The notes beneath the pieces are model-generated. The model saw nothing but the letters and a program-made list of their open reading frames with translations. It was not told the origin of the DNA and made no database searches. Position numbers and translations under genes: made by a program. This document shows positions 22,680 to 33,400 of a stretch of 64,000 nt of DNA, in pieces (position 1 is the stretch's first letter; every line of letters begins with the position of its first letter). Location: contig OX485803.1 of the NCBI GenBank assembly GCA_950295325.1, forward strand, positions 40,503,554 to 40,567,553, read 5' to 3'. The DNA comes from Polytrichum commune (Eukaryota; Streptophyta; Polytrichopsida; Polytrichales; Polytrichaceae).

Positions 22680-23062
22680 CTGGGCCCGACAAAGCATTTT
22701 CGGTTAAATATCTGGTACGGCCTTTGGAAGAGTTGAGGGTCCTCACAATCTTACATGGCCCTTGGCTTGTGAGTGAAGTGGTCCTCAGCCTGCCCTGCCC
22801 ATCATGAACTGCGGGCAGGCGCTGCCGGCCGTGGATTGGGCTGAGTCCATCCAACGGTGGGCAGGGGCTAGGTCCTCTGCCTCATAATACGCCCAGCTTC
22901 ACCACGCACAGTCATCGTCATCGTTGCGGCAAGCTTCCGTGGGTTTCTCCGCATGTTCACCTCTCATGTTCATTTTGTGTTTTCCGTTTTGGGTTTCTGC
23001 TGAATGCTAGGGAAACTGGTGGAGTAGTGTCTCATTCCAAGGTTTAGGTAGTTTGCTTGGCT

Positions 23063-23429
23063 TAAGGTATGTGGATGTTGTTGGGTTCGGCTTTCATGTT
23101 CTCCAAACTCCCACTGATTAGATTTATATATTAGGAAGCTTGGGTTGCAACAGCAAATCTAGAATGAAACCCCAGTAAAGACGGGGTTGGGAATCGGACT
23201 TCCCGTGACTTAAGTGCATGTTTGTTATTCCTTAACTGATCGTGTAGGAACATGTTGTCCTCACAAATTGTGTTCACCTGAGTATGGAGTGGTGAATAAA
23301 ATCTGAAGACGTGAGTCCAATGAACATGTGTTTTTATGGTGTTTGTTCTTTGATCCTCACCGAACCACGCACCCATCAAATATAGGGTCCCGATTAAGAA
23401 AAGTCACCGATGACACCCGCGTACCTTAG
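23063..23429 (+). mobile_element. Repeat R3 copy in the aldolase leader
   Basis: About 367 bp with ends TAAGGTATGTGG (left) and CCCGCGTACCTTA (right), imperfect inverted repeats. It shares GTGTTTTTATGGTGTTTGTT and ATCAAATATAGGGTC with the copy at 31242-31621 in a galactokinase intron. No ORF. Confidence 0.65.
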
Positions 23430-23432
23430 GAG

Positions 23433-23770
23433 CGGGGAGCATTGGTGCATTTCTCCGTAGGCTGCTTATGTGTTTTTGGTTGCGGGTATATCCGAAAGGC
23501 AGGTGAAATTGGTGGATTTCGATTTGAATATGCGGGTAGTTTGGTTGGATGAATTGTGAGCACGAGGCACTGACCCATTTTTGCGGGGGTTTATTAAGTG
23601 TTTATGGTTGTGAGTTTTTCCGGAAGGCGAGTAAAATCGGAGGATCTTAATTTGAAGGTTGTGGTATTTTGCGTAACTTACGAGCTGTTGGTTGGATGAA
23701 TAGTGACCCGGGAGCATCGGTGCATTTCGCCGACGGCTCATTAAGTGTTTGTGGTTGTGGGTTTCCGCGG
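23433..23770 (+). repeat. Degenerate ~130-150 bp tandem repeat
   Basis: About two and a half units. Landmarks recur: GGGAGCATTGGTGCATTTC and GGGAGCATCGGTGCATTTC; GGTTGGATGAATTGTGA and GGTTGGATGAATAGTGA; GTGTTTTTGGTTG, GTGTTTATGGTTG and GTGTTTGTGGTTG. It lies 190-530 bp upstream of the aldolase ATG. Confidence 0.65.
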
Positions 23771-23962
23771 GGTTAATGAGAATGCATGAGGGGATGGATC
23801 GGTGATGTGGGGGGATGCGCGTTACTTAGATTTGGGGGTTCGGGAGGTAGGAAGGGAAAGATGGAGGAAGTGATGATGGCTGATTAGAGACGTGATGTTG
23901 GAAATCGGTGAGTGCAGGTCTCATCAAAGGCATAGACAGAAGAGTCGCGGGGTTCCTCCAAG

Positions 23963-25931
23963 ATGTCGGCCTACTCAGGAAAGTATGCTGAGGAGCTTTG
24001 CGCCACAGCGAAGTACATCTCCACACCCGGAAAGGGTATCCTTGCTGCCGACGAGAGCACAGGCACCATTGGAAAGCGTCTGTCAAGCATCAAGGTCGAG
24101 AATGTGGAAGCCAACAGGCAAGCTCTCCGTGAGTTGCTCTTCACCGCTCCCGATGTTGCGCAGTATTTGAGCGGAGTCATCTTGTTCGAGGAGACTCTTT
24201 ACCAAAAGACTGTGGCCGGGAAGCCATTCGTGGAAGTCCTCAAGGAGGGAGGAGTGCTAGCTGGCATTAAGGTCGACAAGGGTACCATTGACCTTGGGGG
24301 CACCAACGGTGAGACCACCACCCAAGGCCACGATGACCTCCACAAGAGGTGTCAGGCCTACTATCAGGCAGGTGCCAGATTCGCTAAGTGGAGGGCTGTG
24401 TTGAAGATCGGTGCAACCGAGCCTTCTGAGCTTGCTATTCAACAGAATGCCCAAGGGTTGGCCCGTTATGCCATTATCTGCCAAGAGAATGGGTATGTTG
24501 GTTATCCTTCTTTCTCTTTGATATACCCATCATTAACCTCCTACATTTTGTTGCTTACCTCGTGCATTTTGCTACCTGATGCAAGTCTAGTGTTTTGTTA
24601 CATTCCACCTCTTGTAGTGTACCTCAGTTCTGTCTCTGATCTAATTTAATGTGCTTAATAGATTGAATTGGGCTTGTGGAGTTGATCGCAGGTTTTCGAC
24701 ATCTGATTGTGTCTTTACATGTGTGGTCCTTGAGTTGGATCCTCATGGCTACCATATTTATATTTTTGAATTGAAGTGTGATGGAAATGTGACAACTGTA
24801 TTTTCGATAGAGCTCCTGCTTTGTTTGTGGAGCTCGTTTTGGTGAACTAGAGTTCTTTATTCCCAATTTATACTTGTATCCTCAAGACAGGTTGAATTAG
24901 GCTTTTGTGGAGCTTATGCACTCTTGATTCGGACATCCGATTGTGGCTCTGGGATATGGATCTTTGCGTCTGACAAGGAGAGAGGCATGTAACGTGCAAA
25001 GATATCCTCTTTGTGAAGAGAACACATTGATTAATGCGCGTCGTCGTTATCTTTTGAAGTGGTTTCTGAGTATGTGTATTGAATCTTCAAAGTATTGTTT
25101 GAAAATCCTTACTTATAAGAATACATATATGTATTTTTTGGCTCTGCCGATGGAAGAGGAGGCACGCATTGTGCAAAGAGATATGCCAATCTGTAAAGTC
25201 ACATCGATCAATTGTGTGCACACCGTTCATCTGAACATTAACACTAACAAGGATCTGTATTTCTGTATTTGCGAAGAGGAAAGTGTGCAAAGATATATCT
25301 ACCTGTTTATGGTCAAATCGTGTTCTTGTTGTTTGAAATGTCTTGAATATTGTCGACCCACTGAATTTGGCAATATTTTTTTGCACACAGACTGGTGCCC
25401 ATTGTGGAGCCCGAGATCCTTGTGGATGGACCCCACAGCATTGAGAAGTGCGCTGAGGTGACCGAGCGCGTGTTGGCGGCCTGCTACAAGGCCCTCAATG
25501 ATCAACACGTCCTTCTTGAAGGAAGTTTGTTGAAGCCCAACATGGTGACCCCTGGCTCGGATGCAAAGAAGGTCTCCCCTGAGGAGGTTGCTAAGTACAC
25601 AGTGCGCTCGTTGCAGAGGACCGTCCCACCTGCCGTCCCCGGAATTGTGTTTTTGTCTGGAGGCCAGTCGGAGGAGGAGGCCACCTTGAATTTGAATGCC
25701 ATGAACGCTCTCGACACTGTCAAGCCATGGACCTTGTCTTTCTCCTTTGGCCGGGCGCTTCAAGCCACTGTCCTCAAGACATGGTCTGGAAAGACCGAGA
25801 ACGTAGAGGCAGCCCAGAAGGCCCTCCTTGTGCGTGCCAAGGCCAACTCCGAGGCAACCTTGGGCAAGTATGGTGGAGGGTCCGGCAATGTGGGAACCGA
25901 GAGCCTGCATGTAAAGGATTACAAATATTAG
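23963..25931 (+). CDS. FBA: Cytosolic class I fructose-bisphosphate aldolase
   Basis: Cleaves fructose 1,6-bisphosphate reversibly to dihydroxyacetone phosphate and glyceraldehyde 3-phosphate in glycolysis and gluconeogenesis. Exons 23963-24492 and 25391-25931, joined within a Gly codon ([13 protein letters not shown]), give 356 aa, the usual length for plant cytosolic forms (about 358). Visible features: ADEST near residue 30; KW.A..K near 142-148; Glu183 in VPIVEPEIL; the Schiff-base Lys225 in [29 protein letters not shown]; and the conserved C-terminal Tyr. It starts [12 protein letters not shown] with no transit peptide, hence cytosolic. Coding sequence is GC-rich at third positions compared with its flanks, as expected for a highly expressed gene. 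The single 898 nt intron contains imperfect internal repeats. The family assignment is firm; which paralogue it is cannot be told. Confidence 0.97.
24493..25390 (+). other. Aldolase intron with imperfect internal repeats
   Basis: Donor GTATGTTG and acceptor TTGCACACAG. GTGCAAAGATAT-like segments recur near 24995, 25175 and 25290. GATTGAATTGGGCTTGTGGAG near 24661 is echoed by GGTTGAATTAGGCTTTTGTG near 24891. Frames that stay open through it are not genes. Confidence 0.7.
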
Positions 25932-28245
25932 GAGTCTGGGTAGGTATATTTCCACCAGGGTGAGAGGATTAGAAAAGAGTTTTGTGTGTGTTGTGTCAGT
26001 ATAGGTGCCTTCTTTGGCTCCTTTTTCCTTAACAAGAATTTATTCACAAATTCCATGTATGAGTTTTTCTTCTCGGTACTGTCATCTTCCTTCTGCGTTG
26101 AAGTTTGCCTATTCTTGTTTCTTGTGTTCCTGTTATGTTCACCCTTTGCTTTGCAAGGCCGTCGTTACTGTTCTCGTACACTTGGGGATGGTTTCTTATC
26201 TCATCCGTGCTTAGAGATTTTGTTGTAAGCATATGTAATGTAAGTACATGGTTCTTGTAAACTTGCGACGGTTCCTTGTTTCTCTAACTTGTAGTGAGGT
26301 GAGTTTCTTCGTTAAGTGAGGTTGCCTCTTATATGTTGAGGATGATGTGCGTTGTGTTATCAGTGATGAATACATGAAACTCGCATCCGAGTTTATTATA
26401 TTTTTTCTTTTGACATCAGATAAAATCTTATACGTCTGATATGTTTGACATGATTTATTAAACATATCAAATAAAAGTTTAAACACATAGATAGGTATGA
26501 AGATTATGCTTAAAGTCTGAGTGAGTCATAGTGACATTGAATAAGGTATACCTACAGTATCGCCAGATGCATTTATCAGACTCAAAGCCTTCACTTCATT
26601 TGGGAACGCACATGTATAATTTGCATATGTCACTCTTTACATAAATGTTTTGAAAATGAAAGTGTTTCTGGATTGTAAGTATGGGCTCGCTCTTTCATGC
26701 ATGCTACAGTATGAATTAGGTTATTCTGTCAGTGGACTAATTTGGAGTCTTTAACACTAATTCCAGTGTCAAATAGAATAGAAATACTAACATCCAAGGT
26801 GCATACTATTCCTGGGCTTTTTATGTTAGGATGAATGAGAGGCATGTTCAGATGTGATAATACCCTCTCCCTTTGAAACCCTGCACGATTTTACTTTATA
26901 TTTATCTCTATAAATAATATTATAGTCACTACAAACTTGAGTTTTATATATGATTCTTGATGCTACTTGTGGTTATGTTTCTCGTTTATATCTCTCGTCG
27001 GTGTCTCTTCAGATTTTCAAAGGGATTTCTTTGAATGCCTAATTAATACACCATTTATGGTATTCAGTGTCACATGCTTGTTAGTTTATCCTATTTTGAG
27101 GCATATGTAAGGTTACACTCATGATCAACAACTTCACCATTAGTGTCACCATATGACATTTGATGTTCAAGTGTGCTTGTTAATATCCTAATATAAGTAT
27201 GTGCAATAGTGGTGTGAGGTGCATGTCTATGTTACACAACGGCGGACTAAAGTGGACTAAAGTGGACACAAATGACATTTGGCATTAGACATGGAATTCG
27301 TGAAAACATCACATGGCGCATAAAAATGTCACAATTGTTGTTTTCTTGAATACAAGAAGGCTTGCTTGAATTGCTTGTTGCAATTACACCTGAATGTACT
27401 TGCAAAATGCTAGTAATATGTGCAAGTGGTAATGAGGAAAGAAGACTATTGAATAAAATCCGCTCTTTAGGAATAAGAAGTTCACCAAATAATCTCTTTG
27501 TGGGTGGAAAATGATAGTGGAAAATCTTGTGGGCTCGCCACCTTGACAGAACCGGTTCTGCACCGATAACCGGTTCCAATAAAACGATTACCTAATACAT
27601 AATTCAGTTTTATGACTTCTCAATATGAAGTTCCTTCAAATAGGCACCAATGGCCTTGTTTGGTCCCTATTTGAGGAACTTTACTTATAGCTTTATATTG
27701 TGTTACCTTTTACACTCGCATATATAAATATAAATAATATATATATACATATTGATTTAAGAAACTTCAAGAGGTAGAGATCATAGAGGAAGACTTCAAA
27801 TTTTCAATTCATAAAGGAATATGACACAACCATGGCCAGTTCGTCACCAATACACCAATAGTTTGGTTCTATATATATATATATAACACTTGAATTTTCA
27901 ACAAATTGGTATGCTCCACTTGCTACTTAACCCAGGCATGAGAATATTTCGGCCAAAGACTGCGAATAAACATATTATGTTCTTCTCATGCAACAACGAC
28001 TTTGGTCTTAATTCTAAAACAAGGTCCCCATGGGACATGGCATCTCTTTTATTTAGAGTGGGGAGGAAGCAGTGCGAGGCTTAGTAATTCTATGTTCAAA
28101 GGTGTAAGAGAAATGATTATCTAAATAATAATATCCGATAATTTCTGCTTTAAAATTTTACAATTAGGCCATGGTACTACAACAACTAGCGCTAAATTTA
28201 GATCCAAGTTAGTGGGCCACTAAACTAATAAGTGTACACACTAGT

Positions 28246-28251
<6 letters not shown>
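25932..28251. other. Aldolase 3' region and intergenic
   Basis: The T-rich stretch 25985-26300 is probably 3' UTR. No classic AATAAA is close to the stop; AAATAAAAG occurs at about 26470. From 26500 to 28250 it is AT-rich, with a (TA)n run near 27860 and no gene that I can support. Confidence 0.5.
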
Positions 28252-28284
<33 letters not shown>

Positions 28285-28304
28285 AAGAGAAGAGAAGAGA
28301 GAGA
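28252..28304. repeat. (GA)n tract upstream of galactokinase
   Basis: An uninterrupted GA run turning into AGAGA/AGAAG, about 265-315 bp before the galactokinase ATG. Plant BPC/GAGA-binding proteins recognise such tracts, so a promoter role is possible, but this is not shown. Confidence 0.7.
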
Positions 28305-28566
28305 TCATGCACCTGACACTTGCTCGCTCATCCGATTCTTTTTACAACTTTCGGAACCTTCATTCGCAGCATTCATTCATTGTGTGCGCTTGAAGCTCCC
28401 CAGATTCCGATCCACCTCAGCATCACCGTGGTTTTATCGATCTCTGGCGGTGCATTCGCTCCCCCAAGGATCATCACAACACAAAAATTCGCTTTCGGTT
28501 TGATTGTTGTTGTTGTTTTTGGGGGGGTTGTGGAGGCTGCATTGGTTGTTTGCGCTGGTTGTGGCC

Positions 28567-30404
28567 ATGGCTGGGAACTTGGACGTCGTGCCGGTTTACC
28601 AATCCCTCGCTCGGGTTTACGGAGAAGGCCCCTTGCTCGTTGAAGCGGAACAGCGCTACAAAAACCTCAAGGAGCAATTCGTGGAATTGTATGGACGAGA
28701 ACCGGAGCTTTTCGCGCGGGCTCCAGGTTTGATCTCTTCCCCAATTCCTTAAAATTTCCTAAAGAGATGGACCGCACTTATCCAGGGTTGAATCTCTTTT
28801 GTTTTTGTTTTGTTTCTTTTTTCTTTTTTGGTTTATCGTGGGAATCGCGCTTTCCCAGAGATTTTGGTACTGAATTTCGGCTGTCCAGTTTCATTGTCAA
28901 GTTGGGTATAGAAAAAAAGGGGCTTATGGCGCTCCAGGTTTGATCGTTTAAAAAAACTAATCGACCGCGCTCGGGGTTGAATCCAGTGTTTTTTGGAGGG
29001 GATACTGCATTCCTGGAGATTTTAGTCTTGAATTTCGCATATTCAATTTCATTGGTTATTTGGGTTTGGGAAGTAAGAAAAGGTTTAGGGCGTCGGAAGC
29101 GCTGGTGGGTTCCGAATTGTTGGGTTTTGTTTCGAGTTTTAAAGTTTTGCTGAGAATTCTTGCCTTTCTGCGCGGTGCATTGTGTGTTTGTGTGTAGGGC
29201 GAGTGAATTTGATAGGCGAGCACATCGATTACGAAGGTTACTCGGTGCTTCCGATGGCAATCCGACAAGACACGGTGATTGCGATCGGAAGAAGTTACGA
29301 GGATCCTCCATTGCTTCGCATCGCTAACGTCGACCCCGAATTTCCACCTTGCAAGTTTCCAGCTGACCCATCTCAGGTGACGGAGAAACATCTTCGTGTA
29401 AATTGTCAAAATCGACAGAAACAAATTTAGACGGACGATATCCACGCACGAATTCTGAAAATCTCATACACCGCATGATAATTTCATAAGCCGTGCCCTC
29501 ACCTCTTTCAATGATGATATACGATTTGCTTCTACTTTTGTTTGTTGGTTTGGTTTTGGTAGCAGTCAATGCAGGTACACCATATTTCGAATTTCTGATT
29601 TACGTGACTTTTGTATCTGGTCGGAAGTTGCACACAACTACTGGAATTCCTCTCTGTTGGATTTTTCTTTCTCAATGACAGACATTGCTTTTCACTTGAC
29701 AGCTCTCTCTTTTGGACCACCAACTAGTTGACTAACCAATTGGGAATTGTTTGTTTCCAACAGGAAGTGGACAGGGAAAACCATGTGTGGGCAAACTATT
29801 TCTTGTGCGGGTATGTATGCAAAATTTCTTCTTTGTTGGAATGTTAACAACATGTTTGTATTTATTTCATTCATAGGTTAGTGTTGCTGATGTGTAATAT
29901 CCATGGTCCTTTCCGCACTGAATAAAAGAGTACTGCGGATTGGTAAAGCTGGAATTTGAGTTTAAGTCCTGTCTATTTCTTTTTGCAGGTACAAAGGAGT
30001 TTATGATCATCTTGCAACCAAAGACGTGGATGTTGGAGCATATGTCGGACTGAATGTTCTTGTTGATGGCACAGTTCCAATGGGCAAGTCACGACAAAGC
30101 ATTCTTGATTTTTTTTCTTTTCTTTCTAAACTTCACTTATATCTGTGTTGAAGCTTCAAGAATGTTTTTCAGGCACTTTCTTGTCAACAGTAATTTATCC
30201 CTGTCCATGATCAAGACCACCCAAAAACAATTGTGTTGTAGTTCCTCAAGATGTTCAAGACATCATTACCCGTGTCGTCCACCACGTACAAGGATTCCAT
30301 AATGTTTTGTATGACCCTTGGAGACCTTTGAAGAACGATGGTTTTTGAGTGACTGTTCTAGCGAGATTGGAACCTGGTACCAGAAACCTTCTGTCTGGTG
30401 AACA

Positions 30405-30452
<48 letters not shown>

Positions 30453-33400
30453 GAGTTTAGTGAATGGTATTTGCAGGGTCCGGCTTATCAAGTTCGGCAG
30501 CTATTGTTTGCTCCTCTGCAATTGCAATACTGACAGCTCTAGAAATGCCGAGTTCCAAGGTGTTTTTCCTTTCGCCTTTTAATCTTTAACGTTTCTTCTC
30601 TCTCTCCTGCTGTTTTACACAGGTGCGGGACTTTCCAGCTCCTCTGCACTTGTTTGTGTGTCTGTTATTTCTATTTCTTGGCTTCTCAAAATACAATCTG
30701 CCAAGGTACTGTCTGTGTACACCAAGCTGGGTTTTGTCAAAACACAAAGATTGTTAAGCTTGCTTAGGTTTCTCTTGTTAACGAATGAATCAAATACCTC
30801 ATAAGAAATTGAGTTCCTTGATTTCTGAATTTTTTTCTTGCTAGTAGTAGCATGCTTCAAAAGTCGTGATTGAATAAGCGAGTGATCATTAAAATGCACC
30901 TGGTGTGGAGACCTGCATAATTTAGGATGTGCTTATTTAGGTTCACAGTTATACATAATGTCTGTAACGCTGTTCAATATGTTCTGATGAGGTTTTGCCT
31001 TTGTATTTGATTTTTTTTAAAAAAAAAATTCTCAGGCATGCTTTTGTAGGTTACAGTAAATCTTAAGGTCTTTGGGGATTCTTAACTTTATGTCCTGCGT
31101 GCAGAAAGAGGTGGCAGAGTTTAGCTGTATTTGTGAACGCCACATTGGCACGCAATCAGGGGGTATGGATCAGGTGGGCTTTACAAAAACAATTTTTTCA
31201 AGTGTGGTGATTTGTTGCTTCTGTCACTTTCTTAGATGTTTAAGGTATGTGGGTGCTTTTTGGTTTGTTTTTTCTTGTTTCCTATCTTCTATTGATCAGA
31301 TTTACTTCTTTGAGTTTGTGTTGCAATAGCAAGTCTGCGATGGAACATCAACAAAAACTAGATTGAAAATTGAACCTCCCCTGATTTACTTATGGTTATT
31401 GGAAGTGCACAGTTTTTCATTCCTTCACTGAATACATAGGTCCTCCCAATCGTGTTTACTATTGAGTGTAGAGTAGTTAATAAAACTTGAAGATGTAGTC
31501 CAATCTTTTTCAAATATCATGTGTCTTTATGGTGTTTGTTCTTTGATTCTCACCTAAGCACACACCAATCAAATATAGGGTCAGATTAATAAAAAAATTC
31601 GAATAATACCCGCATACCTTAGTATGAGTTTCAATGTATCAGGGAGGTCAAATTCATAACTGAATATAAATGCCCTCCAAGGTTACCTCCTTCACTTTAG
31701 GATTTTGTGAGCCTTGTTCTAAACATTTCATTACACTACATCTTTGATCATGGAAAGTTCTAATTTCACAGGGGATGTCTAAACCCTAAACCGTAAACCA
31801 TAAACCCTTGAACACTTATGAATTTGTTCTTGCGGTTGAGCATTCTGTTATCTCTTTGCGTTTGAGAGTACTGAGGCCTCCGTATGGAGGGGGTGTAAGA
31901 TTATTTATTGATATTTCAAGCGAAAGAAGTGTCAAAAAGTGACCCTATGTAAAAGTAGCCTCTTTGTCATAGATAATCTTCCAATCGGAGCATACATGTA
32001 TTTAAAATGAATCATAGATAGATTTGAGGTTGTAAAAATTGGCCGAGACTCAAATATATACCACCTGTATCCAGTCACCCTTGTCACATATGACTATATT
32101 GTGACTTCCTTGTTGTAAATAGATGGTGCTAAATTTGGAGTCAATGTCATAGACCAAGTAAAACTTTAGTTCATTACTTACTGGGGAGAGTTCAGGTAGA
32201 TTGGTCTTAATTGGTTACTTATTCCAACTAGCCCACTTCTCCTAGGATACGAAATATGCGATATGTATGAGATGGTTAGCCCATCCAAATTGAGGCCGTA
32301 GCCAATTTCCTCATGATTTTTGGAGCTCGTATGAACATCTTATCCATTTTGAAAGTGAAGATTCTTGTGCTCATTAACTGGTCATATAGGACCCACCAAA
32401 TATGTTGGCTCTTGAAGTTTAGAATGGGTATCATACTTTGAGCACGCAGTCCAATCTGTAAACACATTTCTTTTTCTTATCTGTTTTTGGAGGCACACAA
32501 AACCACATACCACTCAAATAAGGTGTCCATTCAAGATAAGTAACAGAATTAGGCACATCTACATTAGTGTTTCTTCAAATGTTGAGTTTGAGAAGCATTT
32601 TGCTCATTTGTTGAGGTCATGTAAAGGAATGAGAATGTGCTTGCTAATATGACCTATTCATATGCTCTACCGCAGGCGATCTCGGTGATGGCGGAGCACG
32701 GTGTCGCAAAACTCATCGATTTCAATCCTATCAAGGCAACTGATGTCATTCTACCCAAGACCGGTTCCTTTGTGGTTGCAAACTCTCTCACCGAGTCAAA
32801 GAAAGCCGTAACGGCAGCCACAAATTACAACAACCGTGTCGTTGAGTGCCGCTTGGCAGCTGTAAGTTTTGTTCCATTCTTCTTCTAATTTCTGCTGTGT
32901 GTGTACGTTTTAGAGTTGCTGCATTTTTTTTTATCCAGGTTTTATTGCACTGATATCATACGTTCTGGTCTAACTCGGCACTTCTCTGCCTAAATTCCTA
33001 CCAATCACATCATGACACGTGGCGTGGGGGGGGGGGGGAAGGGGATGAATTATCAATTTACGCCTAATTGGAACTGCATGTAAGGTATATGGGAACAGGA
33101 GTATTTTACTATCATCCATATTGGAACAGAAAATTGAATCTGACAGAAAAATGGAATTTGACAGATGGTGCTTGCAGTGAAATTGAAAATGCCACTCGAG
33201 GAAGCCATCGAATCAGTCCATACACTCTCTGATGTGGAGGGTTGGTGTGCAAAATATGCTTCGGACCATCACTCTGCAAGCCTTCTTTCTGCTGTCGAGG
33301 TTAAAATTAATTCTTTCTGCCACTAATTCTTGACACAAGTTATTTTCTAATTTCTTTGTTGATGATCACAACAAACAATAACCAGGTCCAATTGAGCTAA

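Larger units (their letters stand above)
21305..22784 (-). mobile_element. Family A MITE with two nested elements
   Basis: The left end GGGCCACTTCACACACGAGA and right end GTGAGTGAAGTGGTCC are inverted repeats. In reverse orientation the order of sequence blocks matches 17141-18562. It is interrupted by the MITE 21353-21866 and contains the GATCGGGGAG-type element 22461-22679. The outer target duplication is eroded (CGA on the left, TCA on the right), which fits an older insertion. Confidence 0.7.
22885..23962 (+). promoter_or_regulatory. Aldolase leader and probable 5' UTR intron
   Basis: CG-rich, pyrimidine-containing sequence at about 22890-22960 (CATCGTCATCGTTGCGGC) looks like a transcription start region. 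A good 3' splice site (GTGAGTGCAG, ending 23919) lies 43 nt before the ATG, so a 5' UTR intron of up to about 900 nt is likely. That interval holds repeat R3 (23063-23429) and a degenerate tandem repeat (23433-23770). The intron is inferred; only its 3' site is visible with confidence. Confidence 0.45.

Noticed and set aside
24943-25461. 172-codon open frame crossing the aldolase intron and exon 2 border
   Set aside because: Out of frame with aldolase and made of intronic sequence with clear splice sites; not a gene.
25299-25955. 218-codon open frame antisense to aldolase exon 2
   Set aside because: It exists because the GC-rich aldolase coding strand avoids certain codons; its product resembles nothing and it runs into the intron.
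28778-29311. 177-codon minus-strand frame over galactokinase intron 1 and exon 2
   Set aside because: Low-complexity, Lys- and Asn-rich product without domains; shadow of galactokinase sequence.
31779-31812. Telomere-like CTAAACCCTAAACC stretch
   Set aside because: Only two or three degenerate units inside an intron; consistent with chance or a small interstitial remnant.
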